In this document: positions 1 to 6,409 of the stretch, in pieces
How positions within the stretch are numbered: the first letter of the stretch is position 1
Layout of the letters: every line of letters begins with the position of its first letter
Assembly: GCA_030690705.1 (NCBI GenBank)
Contig: JAUYGE010000065.1
Span: forward strand, 1-6,513
Source: Dehalococcoidia bacterium
GTDB lineage: Bacteria > Chloroflexota > Dehalococcoidia > JAENJB01
Direction: 5' to 3'
DNA: 6,513 nt
Notes under the pieces: model-generated
Told to the model about the DNA's origin: nothing
The model's database searches: none
The model's input: only the letters and a program-made list of their open reading frames with translations
Translations under genes and position numbers: made by a program

Positions 1-55
1 TTTGATTATCGGTAACCGGTACGCCTTGATTTGTTGTAAGATGTTTGTCCTCCAT
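1..55 (-). CDS. katA: Catalase (monofunctional haem type), N-terminal 18 codons only
   Basis: Only the first 18 codons are inside the window; the gene runs off the left edge. The peptide reads MEDKHLTTNQGVPVTDNQ. This matches the N-terminus of small-subunit (clade 3, KatA-type) haem catalases, which begin with a few residues, then LTT, a G-x-PV segment and DNQN. The family dismutates hydrogen peroxide to water and oxygen in the cytoplasm. The start is the ATG at 55-53. A strong SD, GGGAGGG (69-63 on this strand), sits 7 bases upstream, and the ATG shares its A with the TAA stop of the activase gene (TAATG), so translation is probably coupled. No haem or catalytic residues are visible because they lie downstream. 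The family call rests on one short but distinctive motif; the symbol follows the usual name for this clade. Confidence 0.82.
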   Translation of the reverse strand, partial: MEDKHLTTNQGVPVTDNQ

Positions 56-3000
56 TATACTGCCCTCCCTACTTCAGTTATGCTCGTGATTCTACTCCCT
101 ACACCGACTTCCCCACGGCAGAACTTGATGAGCTCGGCGAACTCACTGATTTTGGTGCGATTATTGGTCTCGAGAAAACCATCATAGGTGAGGCTGATCC
201 AGGGTTTCTGGTGCATTGCGCCGAATTTCTCAGCCATGGCAGCGACAATTCCACCAGGCATGCAGCCGTGGGGCATAACGGATATCACACCAGCGAACTC
301 AGAGGATTCCAGCCATTCGACGCCGGTGCCGATACTGAGCAATGCCTCACTGCCACACTGGGTAGAGAGATACTGGCTTGACCTGGCCAGTATCTCGGCT
401 ATCGAAGTTTCTCTCTCCGGCAGCATCTCGCGAAAATGCCTCGCCACCGATTGCTCATCGTACCTCTGGACCAGTTTCCTTATTTGGCTCTTCGCCATTG
501 CCTGGATTTTTCGGGACTTGACGCTATCCTCGACATTCCTAACTGAGATGTACTTGATCCATTCTCCAATTGAGGAAACAATGACTTCCAGGCCTGCCGC
601 TTCGCATTCCTTCACCAGATTGTTGTTACTAAATGTGTTGGAGCGCAAGTAGATTTCCCCGTTTATGCCAACTCGCGGCCTTCTGGGCATATCGGGATCA
701 ATCAGGGAACTGAAGTCAGAAGTTGCCTGCCTCAGAGTGCCGGCGAGGTCTTCTCTTCTACGCAGGTGACCGGCTATTTTGCGCACATACTCATCGAACA
801 GGCGGTCTGCGAGCCCTTTCTCTTTCTCATAGGGACGGGTGCGCCAGAGCAGCTTCTCCAGGTTATCTATGGCGACCACACCTTTCCAGGCAAGGCGTTC
901 AAAGTCCTTACCCAGGCCAAGGTCACTATAGGCCTTGTTTGACACAGTGCTTCGTATCGGCAGGTCAAAACCCATACCTTTGAGCACTCTCATCTGTTCC
1001 GTAACGTACTTCCCAAAGCGGCACGGTCCATAGGACCCGGCCATGAGCCCTTCGGCCTCTTTGAGGTTATGGCCGTTTTCATGGTGGACCCTTATGAAAT
1101 CACCCAGCGTGACGCGGTATGGCAGGCATTCCGTTCCCGTGGTTACCTGGTTGCTGTAGAGGAGATTACGTTCATCAGGTTCGGGGAGCACGACGGCGTC
1201 AACCCCGTAGGCCACCATTGCAGCACCCACGGCCTCGACAAAGGGCGCCATCCTTGGCAAGAGAACGGTCTTCTTTGAACTGGTAAAGGCTGATGTTCCC
1301 CGGTAGATGTACGGGCGCTGAGCTTCCTTCCTGGCTGAGGCGGCGTACCCTTGAATGGTATCGACAAAAGCCTCGAGACGGGTGACGATGCCGGCTTCAG
1401 CGGCATGTTCGTCGATCTCCAGTTGGCCCAGCGGCTTGCTGCCGGTGATGTCTTCCAGAATTCTCAGGATGAATGAGTTGGGGCCGCACCCGAAGTTGGT
1501 CAGCACCAGCCCGTATAGCCGCGGGTCCGATGTGGTGATGGCTGTGCCGGCGATGAACTTGCTCTCATACGCCCAATAGGGACTGTCTGAGTACTTCTTG
1601 GGGTCTACCGAGTCGAGGGGCAGGTAGTCGAGTGGTACCGGCACCACCCCGAGCTGGGCCAGCTTCTCGGCAATGCCAAGATTGGCGCCCGAGTCCTGCG
1701 ACAGGTATGACCGGCTTATCAAGACCACGCCCAACTGGCCGTTCTCATGAATCTGCTTCAGGAGCTTGCTGCCGAGCACTACCCTCTCCGCCTCGAATCT
1801 GCGCTGGGATTCAATCCCGGCCAGGGCCGCCTGCCTCCCTCTCCGCCCACTGAAACCCATCTTAACCGCCACGCCCGCAAGACTCTTCACTGCGTCAGAG
1901 TCTCCCTGACTGAAGTCTATCGTCGGTATCAGCAGTCGCTCCCCGAGGTTGAGGGCCTGGCGCACTATGAACGGCGATGCCTGGACGAGAGGGCAGGCGT
2001 ATTTCTGATTCTCGTCTCCGTCTTTCTTGCCCAATCTAATAGCGCTGGGGTAGAGGATGTAATCCACTTCTTTGAGGGCGGCCACATGTCCGTGAAGAAG
2101 CTTGATCGGGAAACAGCTATCGGCATGGCTCATCTCAACGGCATGCTCAATGATCTCCTGCGTGGTCTTGCTCGTGAGGACAATCCGCGCATCCAGTGCA
2201 TTGAGGAAACCGATAAGCATTGGCGCGTAGTCATACACCAGAAGCGACCTGGGGATCCCGACGGAAGGCCCGGCGCCGGCATTCTCCTTGTACTCCCGGA
2301 GAAGCAGTTTCTCGCGCTCGTCGAAGGCAGTCTCTCTCCTCGCCTGGTTCGTGGTACTATCAAAAAGGTCGCACCGGCTGCCATAGAAAGTAGGCTTCTC
2401 ATTGGGCACTTGCATACGGGTGATAGCGCAGTTGTTGTCACAGACCTTACAGGTGAACGTAGAAAGCTGGCATGTGGAATCAATAATCTCCTGGAACCCC
2501 TTGAACCTGGAGACGCGGCCGGACACTGTCTCGCGGGCAAGGAGCGCCGCTCCCATGGCCCCGCTGACCTCCCGGTGCTCGGCAACAGTCAGGGTCTTGC
2601 CCTTGAGTTGCTCGGAGAAGGCTGAGACAACAGCCTGATTGTAGAATACCGCCCCGGTGAGGACAATCTTGTTGCCGAGTTTTCTGGAACCGACCACCTT
2701 CGATAGATAGTTCCTGGCGATGGAGTTGGCGAGGCTGGCGGTGATAATCTCCAGCGGCACTCCTTCTTGCTGGGCTGAGGTCACCGCCTGGCTCATGAAG
2801 GCGGCGCATCTTGTTCCAAGGTCGCAGGTATGCGGAGCATCGAACGCCAGGTCGGCGAACTCCCCGCTTTTCACCGAAACGTCGAGCATGTCTGCCAGCT
2901 CATCAATGAAGCTTCCCGTCCCTGCCGCACACGCCTTGTTCATCTGGTAGTCGACGACCACCCCGTTCCTCTTGATCACCAGCTTGGAGTCCTGCCCGCC

Positions 3001-4221
3001 GATCTCAATGATGTCAGCCTCGGGGTCTATCTCAGCGACAGCTCTGGTCTGCGCCGTTATCTCATTCTTAACGATGTCCGCGCCGATGAGACTGCCAATC
3101 AGATACCTCCCGGAACCGGTAACACCCGCGCCGGCTATCCTGACCCTGTCCGCGCCATCCTGCAACAGATTCCGGAAGACCTGTTTTACAGCATCGATAG
3201 GTCTTCCGGCGGTCATCAGATAGTTCTTCGCCAGAATCTTCTTCCCTGACTCATCAAGTATCACTGCCTTGGTACTGGTAGAGCCCACATCAACACCGAG
3301 ATAGCCCGTGCACGGTTCCTCTATCCGCCGGCTCACCGCGCCGCTCTGAATGTTCACACTCGGAAGTCTGGGCGACTCGAAGTAGTGCTGGCGTTCGCCG
3401 GCCTCTGGCAGCACACTCACCCGGGAACTCTTTCCCCTTGACAGCAAGGCTGAACCTATAGCCGCCATGTAGAGATAGTTTTCAGGCACGATCACCTGCA
3501 CTTCATGCCCGTTCCTTGCCGATAGGACCCCGTTGAGAGCTTTGACTATCCCCAGATTGGCAGCCACGCCGCCAAGAAGATAGATGGGTTCCTCAAGGGT
3601 CCCTTTCTCAAGAGAGACCACCATGCGGGCAATGCTTTCGCAGAGCCCGTAAAGCATTGCCTCTACGGGCACGCCCTTTTGTTGCAGGTGGATGAGGTCG
3701 CTCTTGGCGAAGACACTGCATCTGGCGGCTATTCTGGGCGGGGCGCCCTGGCACTGCAGCGCCAGACCAGAGAACTGTTCCATACTGATACCAAGCCGGT
3801 ACGCCTGCTGCTCCAGGAACCTCCCCGTGCCGGCGGCGCAAAGGGGGTTCGTCGCTATCTTCCAGGGCTTCTTCAGCCCGTCTTCCAGACCCATTATAAG
3901 GGAGCTCTGGCCACCGATTTGAATTATGGTCCTGGCTTCGGGATGGCTATGAAGAAGTCCTGATGCTATCGCCAGTGAGCTGCTGTGCTCCGCCCAGTCG
4001 AGTTCTTCCGGAATGACATCTCTGGCGGAGCCTGAGACACCGGCGGCAGCAATGCGGCCGAGGTCGAACTTCTCGCCCAGCGCGGCGAGAAGTGAGTTGA
4101 CCGCGTCCCTGGCGTTGGAAGCTATCTTCTCAACGGCAAGATAGACAACCCTTCCGTCTTCTTCGATGAGTGAGAGCTTGACGTTTACCGAGCCGATATC
4201 CAGTCCAAGCAAGTAACTCAT
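55..4221 (-). CDS. Giant BadF/BcrA/HgdC-type activase: two ASKHA ATPase domains fused to DUF2229 and HgdB-like domains
   Basis: This 1388-residue protein is related to activators of 2-hydroxyacyl-CoA dehydratase and benzoyl-CoA reductase. Those use ATP hydrolysis to push one low-potential electron from a [4Fe-4S] cluster to an iron-sulfur partner. ASKHA domain 1 (about 1-262) has GLDIGS (6-11), GVSGS, LCAAGTG (C128) and RCSVFAKSD (C168). Domain 2 (about 306-565) has GVDVGST, GVTGSGR, IGGQDSK, ACAAGTG (C431) and RC (C472). The two cysteines per domain fit the subunit-bridging cluster of HgdC. A cysteine knot follows (C584, C591, C594, C598, C617), then DUF2229/COG3580 (about 654-960; SCFPIK C703, C743, FGCGPNSF C912), then a COG3581/HgdB-like end (about 971-1388; ECLPYR C1032, GPCRFGKY C1067, HGCMPGG C1320). 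The frame is open throughout. I start at ATG 4221 because GLDIGS begins at residue 6, as in the family; the in-frame GTG at 4251 lacks an SD. The substrate is unknown. A double-cubane-type reductase role is possible but not shown. Confidence 0.88.
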   Translation of the reverse strand: MSYLLGLDIGSVNVKLSLIEEDGRVVYLAVEKIASNARDAVNSLLAALGEKFDLGRIAAAGVSGSARDVIPEELDWAEHSSSLAIASGLLHSHPEARTIIQIGGQSSLIMGLEDGLKKPWKIATNPLCAAGTGRFLEQQAYRLGISMEQFSGLALQCQGAPPRIAARCSVFAKSDLIHLQQKGVPVEAMLYGLCESIARMVVSLEKGTLEEPIYLLGGVAANLGIVKALNGVLSARNGHEVQVIVPENYLYMAAIGSALLSRGKSSRVSVLPEAGERQHYFESPRLPSVNIQSGAVSRRIEEPCTGYLGVDVGSTSTKAVILDESGKKILAKNYLMTAGRPIDAVKQVFRNLLQDGADRVRIAGAGVTGSGRYLIGSLIGADIVKNEITAQTRAVAEIDPEADIIEIGGQDSKLVIKRNGVVVDYQMNKACAAGTGSFIDELADMLDVSVKSGEFADLAFDAPHTCDLGTRCAAFMSQAVTSAQQEGVPLEIITASLANSIARNYLSKVVGSRKLGNKIVLTGAVFYNQAVVSAFSEQLKGKTLTVAEHREVSGAMGAALLARETVSGRVSRFKGFQEIIDSTCQLSTFTCKVCDNNCAITRMQVPNEKPTFYGSRCDLFDSTTNQARRETAFDEREKLLLREYKENAGAGPSVGIPRSLLVYDYAPMLIGFLNALDARIVLTSKTTQEIIEHAVEMSHADSCFPIKLLHGHVAALKEVDYILYPSAIRLGKKDGDENQKYACPLVQASPFIVRQALNLGERLLIPTIDFSQGDSDAVKSLAGVAVKMGFSGRRGRQAALAGIESQRRFEAERVVLGSKLLKQIHENGQLGVVLISRSYLSQDSGANLGIAEKLAQLGVVPVPLDYLPLDSVDPKKYSDSPYWAYESKFIAGTAITTSDPRLYGLVLTNFGCGPNSFILRILEDITGSKPLGQLEIDEHAAEAGIVTRLEAFVDTIQGYAASARKEAQRPYIYRGTSAFTSSKKTVLLPRMAPFVEAVGAAMVAYGVDAVVLPEPDERNLLYSNQVTTGTECLPYRVTLGDFIRVHHENGHNLKEAEGLMAGSYGPCRFGKYVTEQMRVLKGMGFDLPIRSTVSNKAYSDLGLGKDFERLAWKGVVAIDNLEKLLWRTRPYEKEKGLADRLFDEYVRKIAGHLRRREDLAGTLRQATSDFSSLIDPDMPRRPRVGINGEIYLRSNTFSNNNLVKECEAAGLEVIVSSIGEWIKYISVRNVEDSVKSRKIQAMAKSQIRKLVQRYDEQSVARHFREMLPERETSIAEILARSSQYLSTQCGSEALLSIGTGVEWLESSEFAGVISVMPHGCMPGGIVAAMAEKFGAMHQKPWISLTYDGFLETNNRTKISEFAELIKFCRGEVGVGSRITSITEVGRAV
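63..69 (-). promoter_or_regulatory. Shine-Dalgarno of catalase, inside the activase 3' end
   Basis: GGGAGGG on the minus strand lies 7 bases before the catalase ATG and within the last codons of the activase gene. Together with the TAATG stop/start overlap it shows that the catalase is co-transcribed with the activase. It also shows that the catalase has a good ribosome-binding site of its own. Confidence 0.75.
3172..3209. repeat. Perfect 11-bp inverted repeat inside the activase gene
   Basis: CCGGAAGACCT (3172-3182) and AGGTCTTCCGG (3199-3209) are exact reverse complements separated by 16 bases. In the mRNA this would form an 11-bp GC-rich hairpin. It lies in the coding sequence of ASKHA domain 2, around residues 338-351 (GRPIDAVKQVFR). 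No U-tract follows, so it is not an intrinsic terminator. Chance plus coding constraint could explain it. Confidence 0.6.
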
Positions 4222-4307
4222 ATTCCCGAACTTAATTTTAACACAAGGCACAATATTGACAAAAAGGGGCGACCTCGATAGCCATCATCCGGTAACCGAT
4301 TTGCCAT
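4218..4307 (-). CDS. 29-residue micro-ORF, translationally coupled leader of the activase gene
   Basis: I recognise no family. The ATG at 4307-4305 is followed by 28 codons and TGA (4220-4218). The peptide starts MANRLPDDGYRGRPF and continues with a hydrophobic run, FLSILCLVLKL, then SSGI. It begins 15 bases after the CCG gene stop. Its SD, AGGAGGTGA followed by GCC and ATG, is a full 9-base match to the usual anti-SD and the strongest in the window. Its TGA overlaps the activase ATG as ATGA, the classic layout for reinitiation, and the activase ATG itself has only a weak CGGGA close upstream. It may therefore exist mainly to load ribosomes onto the activase. It could instead be a real small hydrophobic peptide or the remnant of a longer gene. 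Frame and signals are seen directly; the function is inferred. Confidence 0.6.
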   Translation of the reverse strand: MANRLPDDGYRGRPFLSILCLVLKLSSGI

Positions 4308-4311
4308 GGCT
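4280..4311 (-). promoter_or_regulatory. Possible RNA hairpin covering the micro-ORF start codon
   Basis: On the minus strand AGCCAT (4311-4306) can pair with ATGGCT (4285-4280). Inside it, ATCGGTTACCGGAT can fold into a second 5-bp stem with one bulged G. The A and U of the start codon would lie in the outer stem, while the SD stays just 5' of it. The stem is short and may not compete with a ribosome on such a strong SD, so a regulatory role is speculative. Confidence 0.25.
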
Positions 4312-4319
4312 CACCTCCT
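4311..4319 (-). promoter_or_regulatory. Perfect 9-base Shine-Dalgarno of the micro-ORF
   Basis: AGGAGGTGA on the minus strand is followed by GCC and the ATG at 4307. It lies in the 15-base gap after the CCG gene stop. It cannot serve the activase GTG at 4251 or ATG at 4221, which are 60 to 90 bases away. Its presence is the main reason to believe the micro-ORF is translated. Confidence 0.8.
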
Positions 4320-4322
4320 GAA

Positions 4323-5135
4323 CTACGTGCTGCCCAGTTCCAGATGAATCCCCAGAGCCTGGCAGAGCACCTGGGTCAGGGGTTTCACCAAAGGGGCTCC
4401 CTCCTTCCGCTTCTGTCGCAGGATGCCGGCACAGCAACTCGTGGGAGTGACGATGACCTGACGGTCGGCGGCGGCGAAGACCTTATCAGCGACCGTCCGG
4501 CAGCAGTAGTTGGGAAGCGTCTTGGCGACGGTTAACCCTTCAATGGCGCCGATCAACTCTCTGGAAGCTGTGGTATCTATCTTATATCTGGGGGTGCGGT
4601 GGAGAGCATGGCAGCCTTCGTAGAAATTGACTTCACCCTCCAGACGCAACCCGGCCAGCCGTGGTAGCAGGTATTGCGTGTAGTAGAGAATCTCCAGGCC
4701 GCTGTCGCTCCACATATCAACGTAGCGCGTCATGCATCCGGCACAGGCGGCGATAATCTTCGAAATACCGAGCTTGCGGATGCGCTCGATGTTTCGGGAG
4801 GAAAGCTGCTTCGCGTACCCGTCGAAGGCGGCGATTTCATCCGGCTTATCATGGTTCAGATAGCGTATGTACGATTCTCCACAGCAGGTCTCAACGGATA
4901 AGAGGGTGTAGCTTGTCCCGAGGTGGCGCAGCAAGGCCCCCAAGTAGGCGATATGATAGAAGCTCGACGGGCCCCGGCATCCCGTTATTAGGGCGTACTC
5001 GGCGGGCTGGTCAACTGGAAGCCCCATAACATCGCGGACCAGCCTCAGCCGCATCTCCATCGGCGTCAATGAACACTCGTTCTGCTCAACACGCTCCACG
5101 ATGTCCATCAAGTTTGGCCTGTTCCCCGGTACCAT
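4323..5135 (-). CDS. HdrB-like (Fe-S) protein with two CCG cysteine-rich domains
   Basis: The 270-residue protein belongs to the CCG-domain family (heterodisulfide reductase subunit B, GlpC, glycolate-oxidase iron-sulfur subunits). Domain 1 has C53, the pair C84-C85 (ETCCGE) and CAGC (C131, C134), giving C-x30-CC-x45-CxxC. In HdrB such motifs bind non-cubane [4Fe-4S] clusters. Domain 2 has C175 (YEGCHALH) and C211-C212 (NYCCRT) but ends in adjacent C234-C235 (TSCCAG) instead of CxxC, so it may bind a different cluster or none. No ferredoxin-type CxxCxxC motif is visible, so electrons must come from a partner. The frame stays open to ATG 5165, but I choose ATG 5135 because GGGAG lies 9 bases upstream; the earlier ATG has no SD. 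It lies 50 bases after the RidA stop and just before the activase unit. A role as electron carrier for the activase is inference. Confidence 0.8.
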   Translation of the reverse strand: MVPGNRPNLMDIVERVEQNECSLTPMEMRLRLVRDVMGLPVDQPAEYALITGCRGPSSFYHIAYLGALLRHLGTSYTLLSVETCCGESYIRYLNHDKPDEIAAFDGYAKQLSSRNIERIRKLGISKIIAACAGCMTRYVDMWSDSGLEILYYTQYLLPRLAGLRLEGEVNFYEGCHALHRTPRYKIDTTASRELIGAIEGLTVAKTLPNYCCRTVADKVFAAADRQVIVTPTSCCAGILRQKRKEGAPLVKPLTQVLCQALGIHLELGST

Positions 5136-5185
5136 GTTTTCACACTCCCAAGCAGATACTGCCATGAATCAGCAAACGGATTGAC

Positions 5186-5866
5186 TTATAGATAGGCTGT
5201 AGCCTCGACCTCCAACAGCATCTCGGGGTTGGCATAGCCATCCGCCAGGAAGAGTTCGATGGGCGGCGGCCTGCTGCCCGCCCTTTCCCTGGCTAGCTTG
5301 TGTACCAGATCAAGCCATTCATACTTCTTTACATAGCAGGCAAGCAGAAGCACCTTATCCCAGGAGGAGCCCAGTTGGGCAAGGGTCTCCCCGATTCGGG
5401 CCAGAGCCGTCTCGGTCTGCGTCTTGATATTATCCCCTGTTCCACCCCCGCCTGAAAGGAAGAGCAAGCTCTCCACCCTCAAGGCTTTCAAATAGGCTCT
5501 CGGCGGTTCGAATTCAATGCCTTTCTTCTGGTATTTCTTGCCGGCGGGAAGCAAAGCTGTTGCCTCGATTTCCACTATGGTGTCCTCGGGCAGGAAGTGG
5601 TGGACAATGATGCTGGAACTGGCAGGCCTGGTCGCCGGGGTGAAGGCCTTCTTCCGCATCTCGCCTACCGCGAGACGACATTCTTGATTCTTAGTGAAGA
5701 CGGTTATCCTGACTACATCGTCAAGGGAAGCTCCCATTCTTTCCAGCTCTTTTCCAATTCTGTCAACGGCAAGGGCCGCCTCCTCGCCTGGACTTTTTCC
5801 CCCTGAGCCATTGGCAGAAAGGACTACAAAGGGCTGGTCCTTAAAGCAAAGAAATCTCTTTTGCAT
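5186..5866 (-). CDS. Tandem-duplicated RidA/YjgF/YER057c/UK114-family protein
   Basis: The 226 residues contain two successive Rid folds of about 105-110 residues each, whereas most family members are single domains of about 130 residues that trimerise. Repeat 1 (about 1-108) has GSGGKSPGEEAALAVDRIGKEL, then DVVRITVFTKN, and ends VEIEATALL. Repeat 2 (about 118-226) has LSGGGGTGDNIKTQTETALARIGETL, then DKVLLLACYVK, and ends LEVEATAYL. Canonical RidA hydrolyses reactive enamine/imine intermediates from PLP enzymes and needs an Arg in its RPAR-like motif. Here that site reads RPAS in repeat 1 (S83) and RPPP in repeat 2 (P202), so deaminase activity is doubtful. The start is ATG 5866, with GGAGG 7 bases upstream; a TTG at 5887 only extends the open frame. 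It follows the FMN-protein gene after 143 bases and is followed closely by the CCG gene. The family is clear, the substrate unknown. Confidence 0.85.
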   Translation of the reverse strand: MQKRFLCFKDQPFVVLSANGSGGKSPGEEAALAVDRIGKELERMGASLDDVVRITVFTKNQECRLAVGEMRKKAFTPATRPASSSIIVHHFLPEDTIVEIEATALLPAGKKYQKKGIEFEPPRAYLKALRVESLLFLSGGGGTGDNIKTQTETALARIGETLAQLGSSWDKVLLLACYVKKYEWLDLVHKLARERAGSRPPPIELFLADGYANPEMLLEVEATAYL

Positions 5867-6009
5867 TCGTCCCCCTCCGAAGGGCAATGTATCCAGGATT
5901 TCCCTTTTTTCGAACCAAGTTTCCCCTCATTTTTGTTTGATCTTTGCCTGCTAACATTCTGCTGAGTCGGCCTTGTGAGCGCGGCTTTCAACTTAACTGG
6001 CATGATACC
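5867..6009. other. 143-base intergenic gap, no clear promoter or terminator
   Basis: This is the only intergenic stretch over 55 bases within the operon and the most A/T-rich part of it. I see the RidA SD (GGAGG, 5878-5874) at its end, but no convincing -35/-10 pair and no hairpin followed by a U-tract. A transcript from upstream could read through. A weak internal promoter in the A-rich part around 5895-5945 cannot be excluded. Confidence 0.4.
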
Positions 6010-6396
6010 CTAGAGCAGGGTCTCGAACCTCTGCACCCTCACCACCAATGCCCCTCTTGCCCAGGTGTATTTCTCCTTCACTCGCCTTGCAAATTCACCT
6101 TCCGTTTGAATCTCTCCTTCGCCGTAAAGGATGCAGCCCTGCCCACGACGTCCTCCACTTCTCTCCACCTGCTTCGAGGCGATCAACATCTGCAGGCTCT
6201 TACTCTTTCTCAGATTAGCCTCTGTTTTGTGATACCGTCCAGCAGGGATGATGATTGTTTCCCCTTCGATGATTCCGAAATTTCTGATATAGTCTCCCCA
6301 GGTAGCTACCAGGTGGGGCAATCCGGTGTCGCTATCCCGAGTCACGATAGCCACCCATTCCGTCCTCTCCAGAATCTCCTGACAGACTGCATCCAT
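6010..6396 (-). CDS. FMN-binding split-barrel protein (pyridoxamine-5'-phosphate-oxidase-like; Desulfovibrio FMN-bp type)
   Basis: This 128-residue single-domain protein has the layout of the small FMN-binding protein of Desulfovibrio vulgaris, about 122 residues, as I remember it. That pattern is VAIVTRD (15-21), PHLVATW (27-33), IIIPAGRYHKTEAN (48-61), a GxG turn in RRGQGCILYGEGE (83-95) and TWARGALVV (111-119). In this family HKTEAN and the following basic segment hold the FMN phosphate, and the protein is a homodimeric flavin carrier rather than a true pyridoxamine phosphate oxidase. No signal peptide or membrane segment is present, so it should be cytoplasmic. ATG 6396 has AGGAG (6411-6407) 10 bases upstream, and that SD overlaps the TAG of the preceding gene. 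Its position in a unit with an HdrB-like and an activase-like protein suggests electron transfer, which is inference. Confidence 0.85.
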   Translation of the reverse strand: MDAVCQEILERTEWVAIVTRDSDTGLPHLVATWGDYIRNFGIIEGETIIIPAGRYHKTEANLRKSKSLQMLIASKQVERSGGRRGQGCILYGEGEIQTEGEFARRVKEKYTWARGALVVRVQRFETLL

Positions 6397-6409
6397 TTTT
6401 TATTGTCTC

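Noticed and set aside
188..652. 154-codon open frame on the plus strand near the left end
   Set aside because: It is antisense to the conserved C-terminal HgdB-like domain, and its translation shows no recognisable motif.
1747..2625. 292-codon open frame on the plus strand inside the activase gene
   Set aside because: It is a shadow of the activase coding sequence, which has clear family motifs throughout. The translated plus-strand product shows no recognisable motif.
4222..4251. Ten-residue N-terminal extension of the activase from GTG 4251
   Set aside because: There is no SD before the GTG. The ATG at 4221 puts GLDIGS at residue 6 as in the family, and it forms an ATGA overlap with the micro-ORF.
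11..4300. Shared CGGTTACCG word in the catalase start (minus, near 11-20) and the micro-ORF (near 4290-4298)
   Set aside because: Nine bases shared within coding sequence in two places is weak evidence, and flanking bases do not match well enough for an attachment site or mobile-element boundary.
5136..5165. Longer start for the CCG protein at ATG 5165
   Set aside because: No SD precedes it, whereas ATG 5135 has GGGAG 9 bases upstream. The extra ten residues carry no motif. It remains possible.
5824..6003. 59-codon minus-strand ORF from ATG 6003, starting 6 bases after the FMN-protein stop and running into the RidA gene
   Set aside because: It lacks a convincing SD, is a lysine/arginine-rich low-information sequence, and overlaps the first 43 bases of the well-supported RidA gene out of frame.
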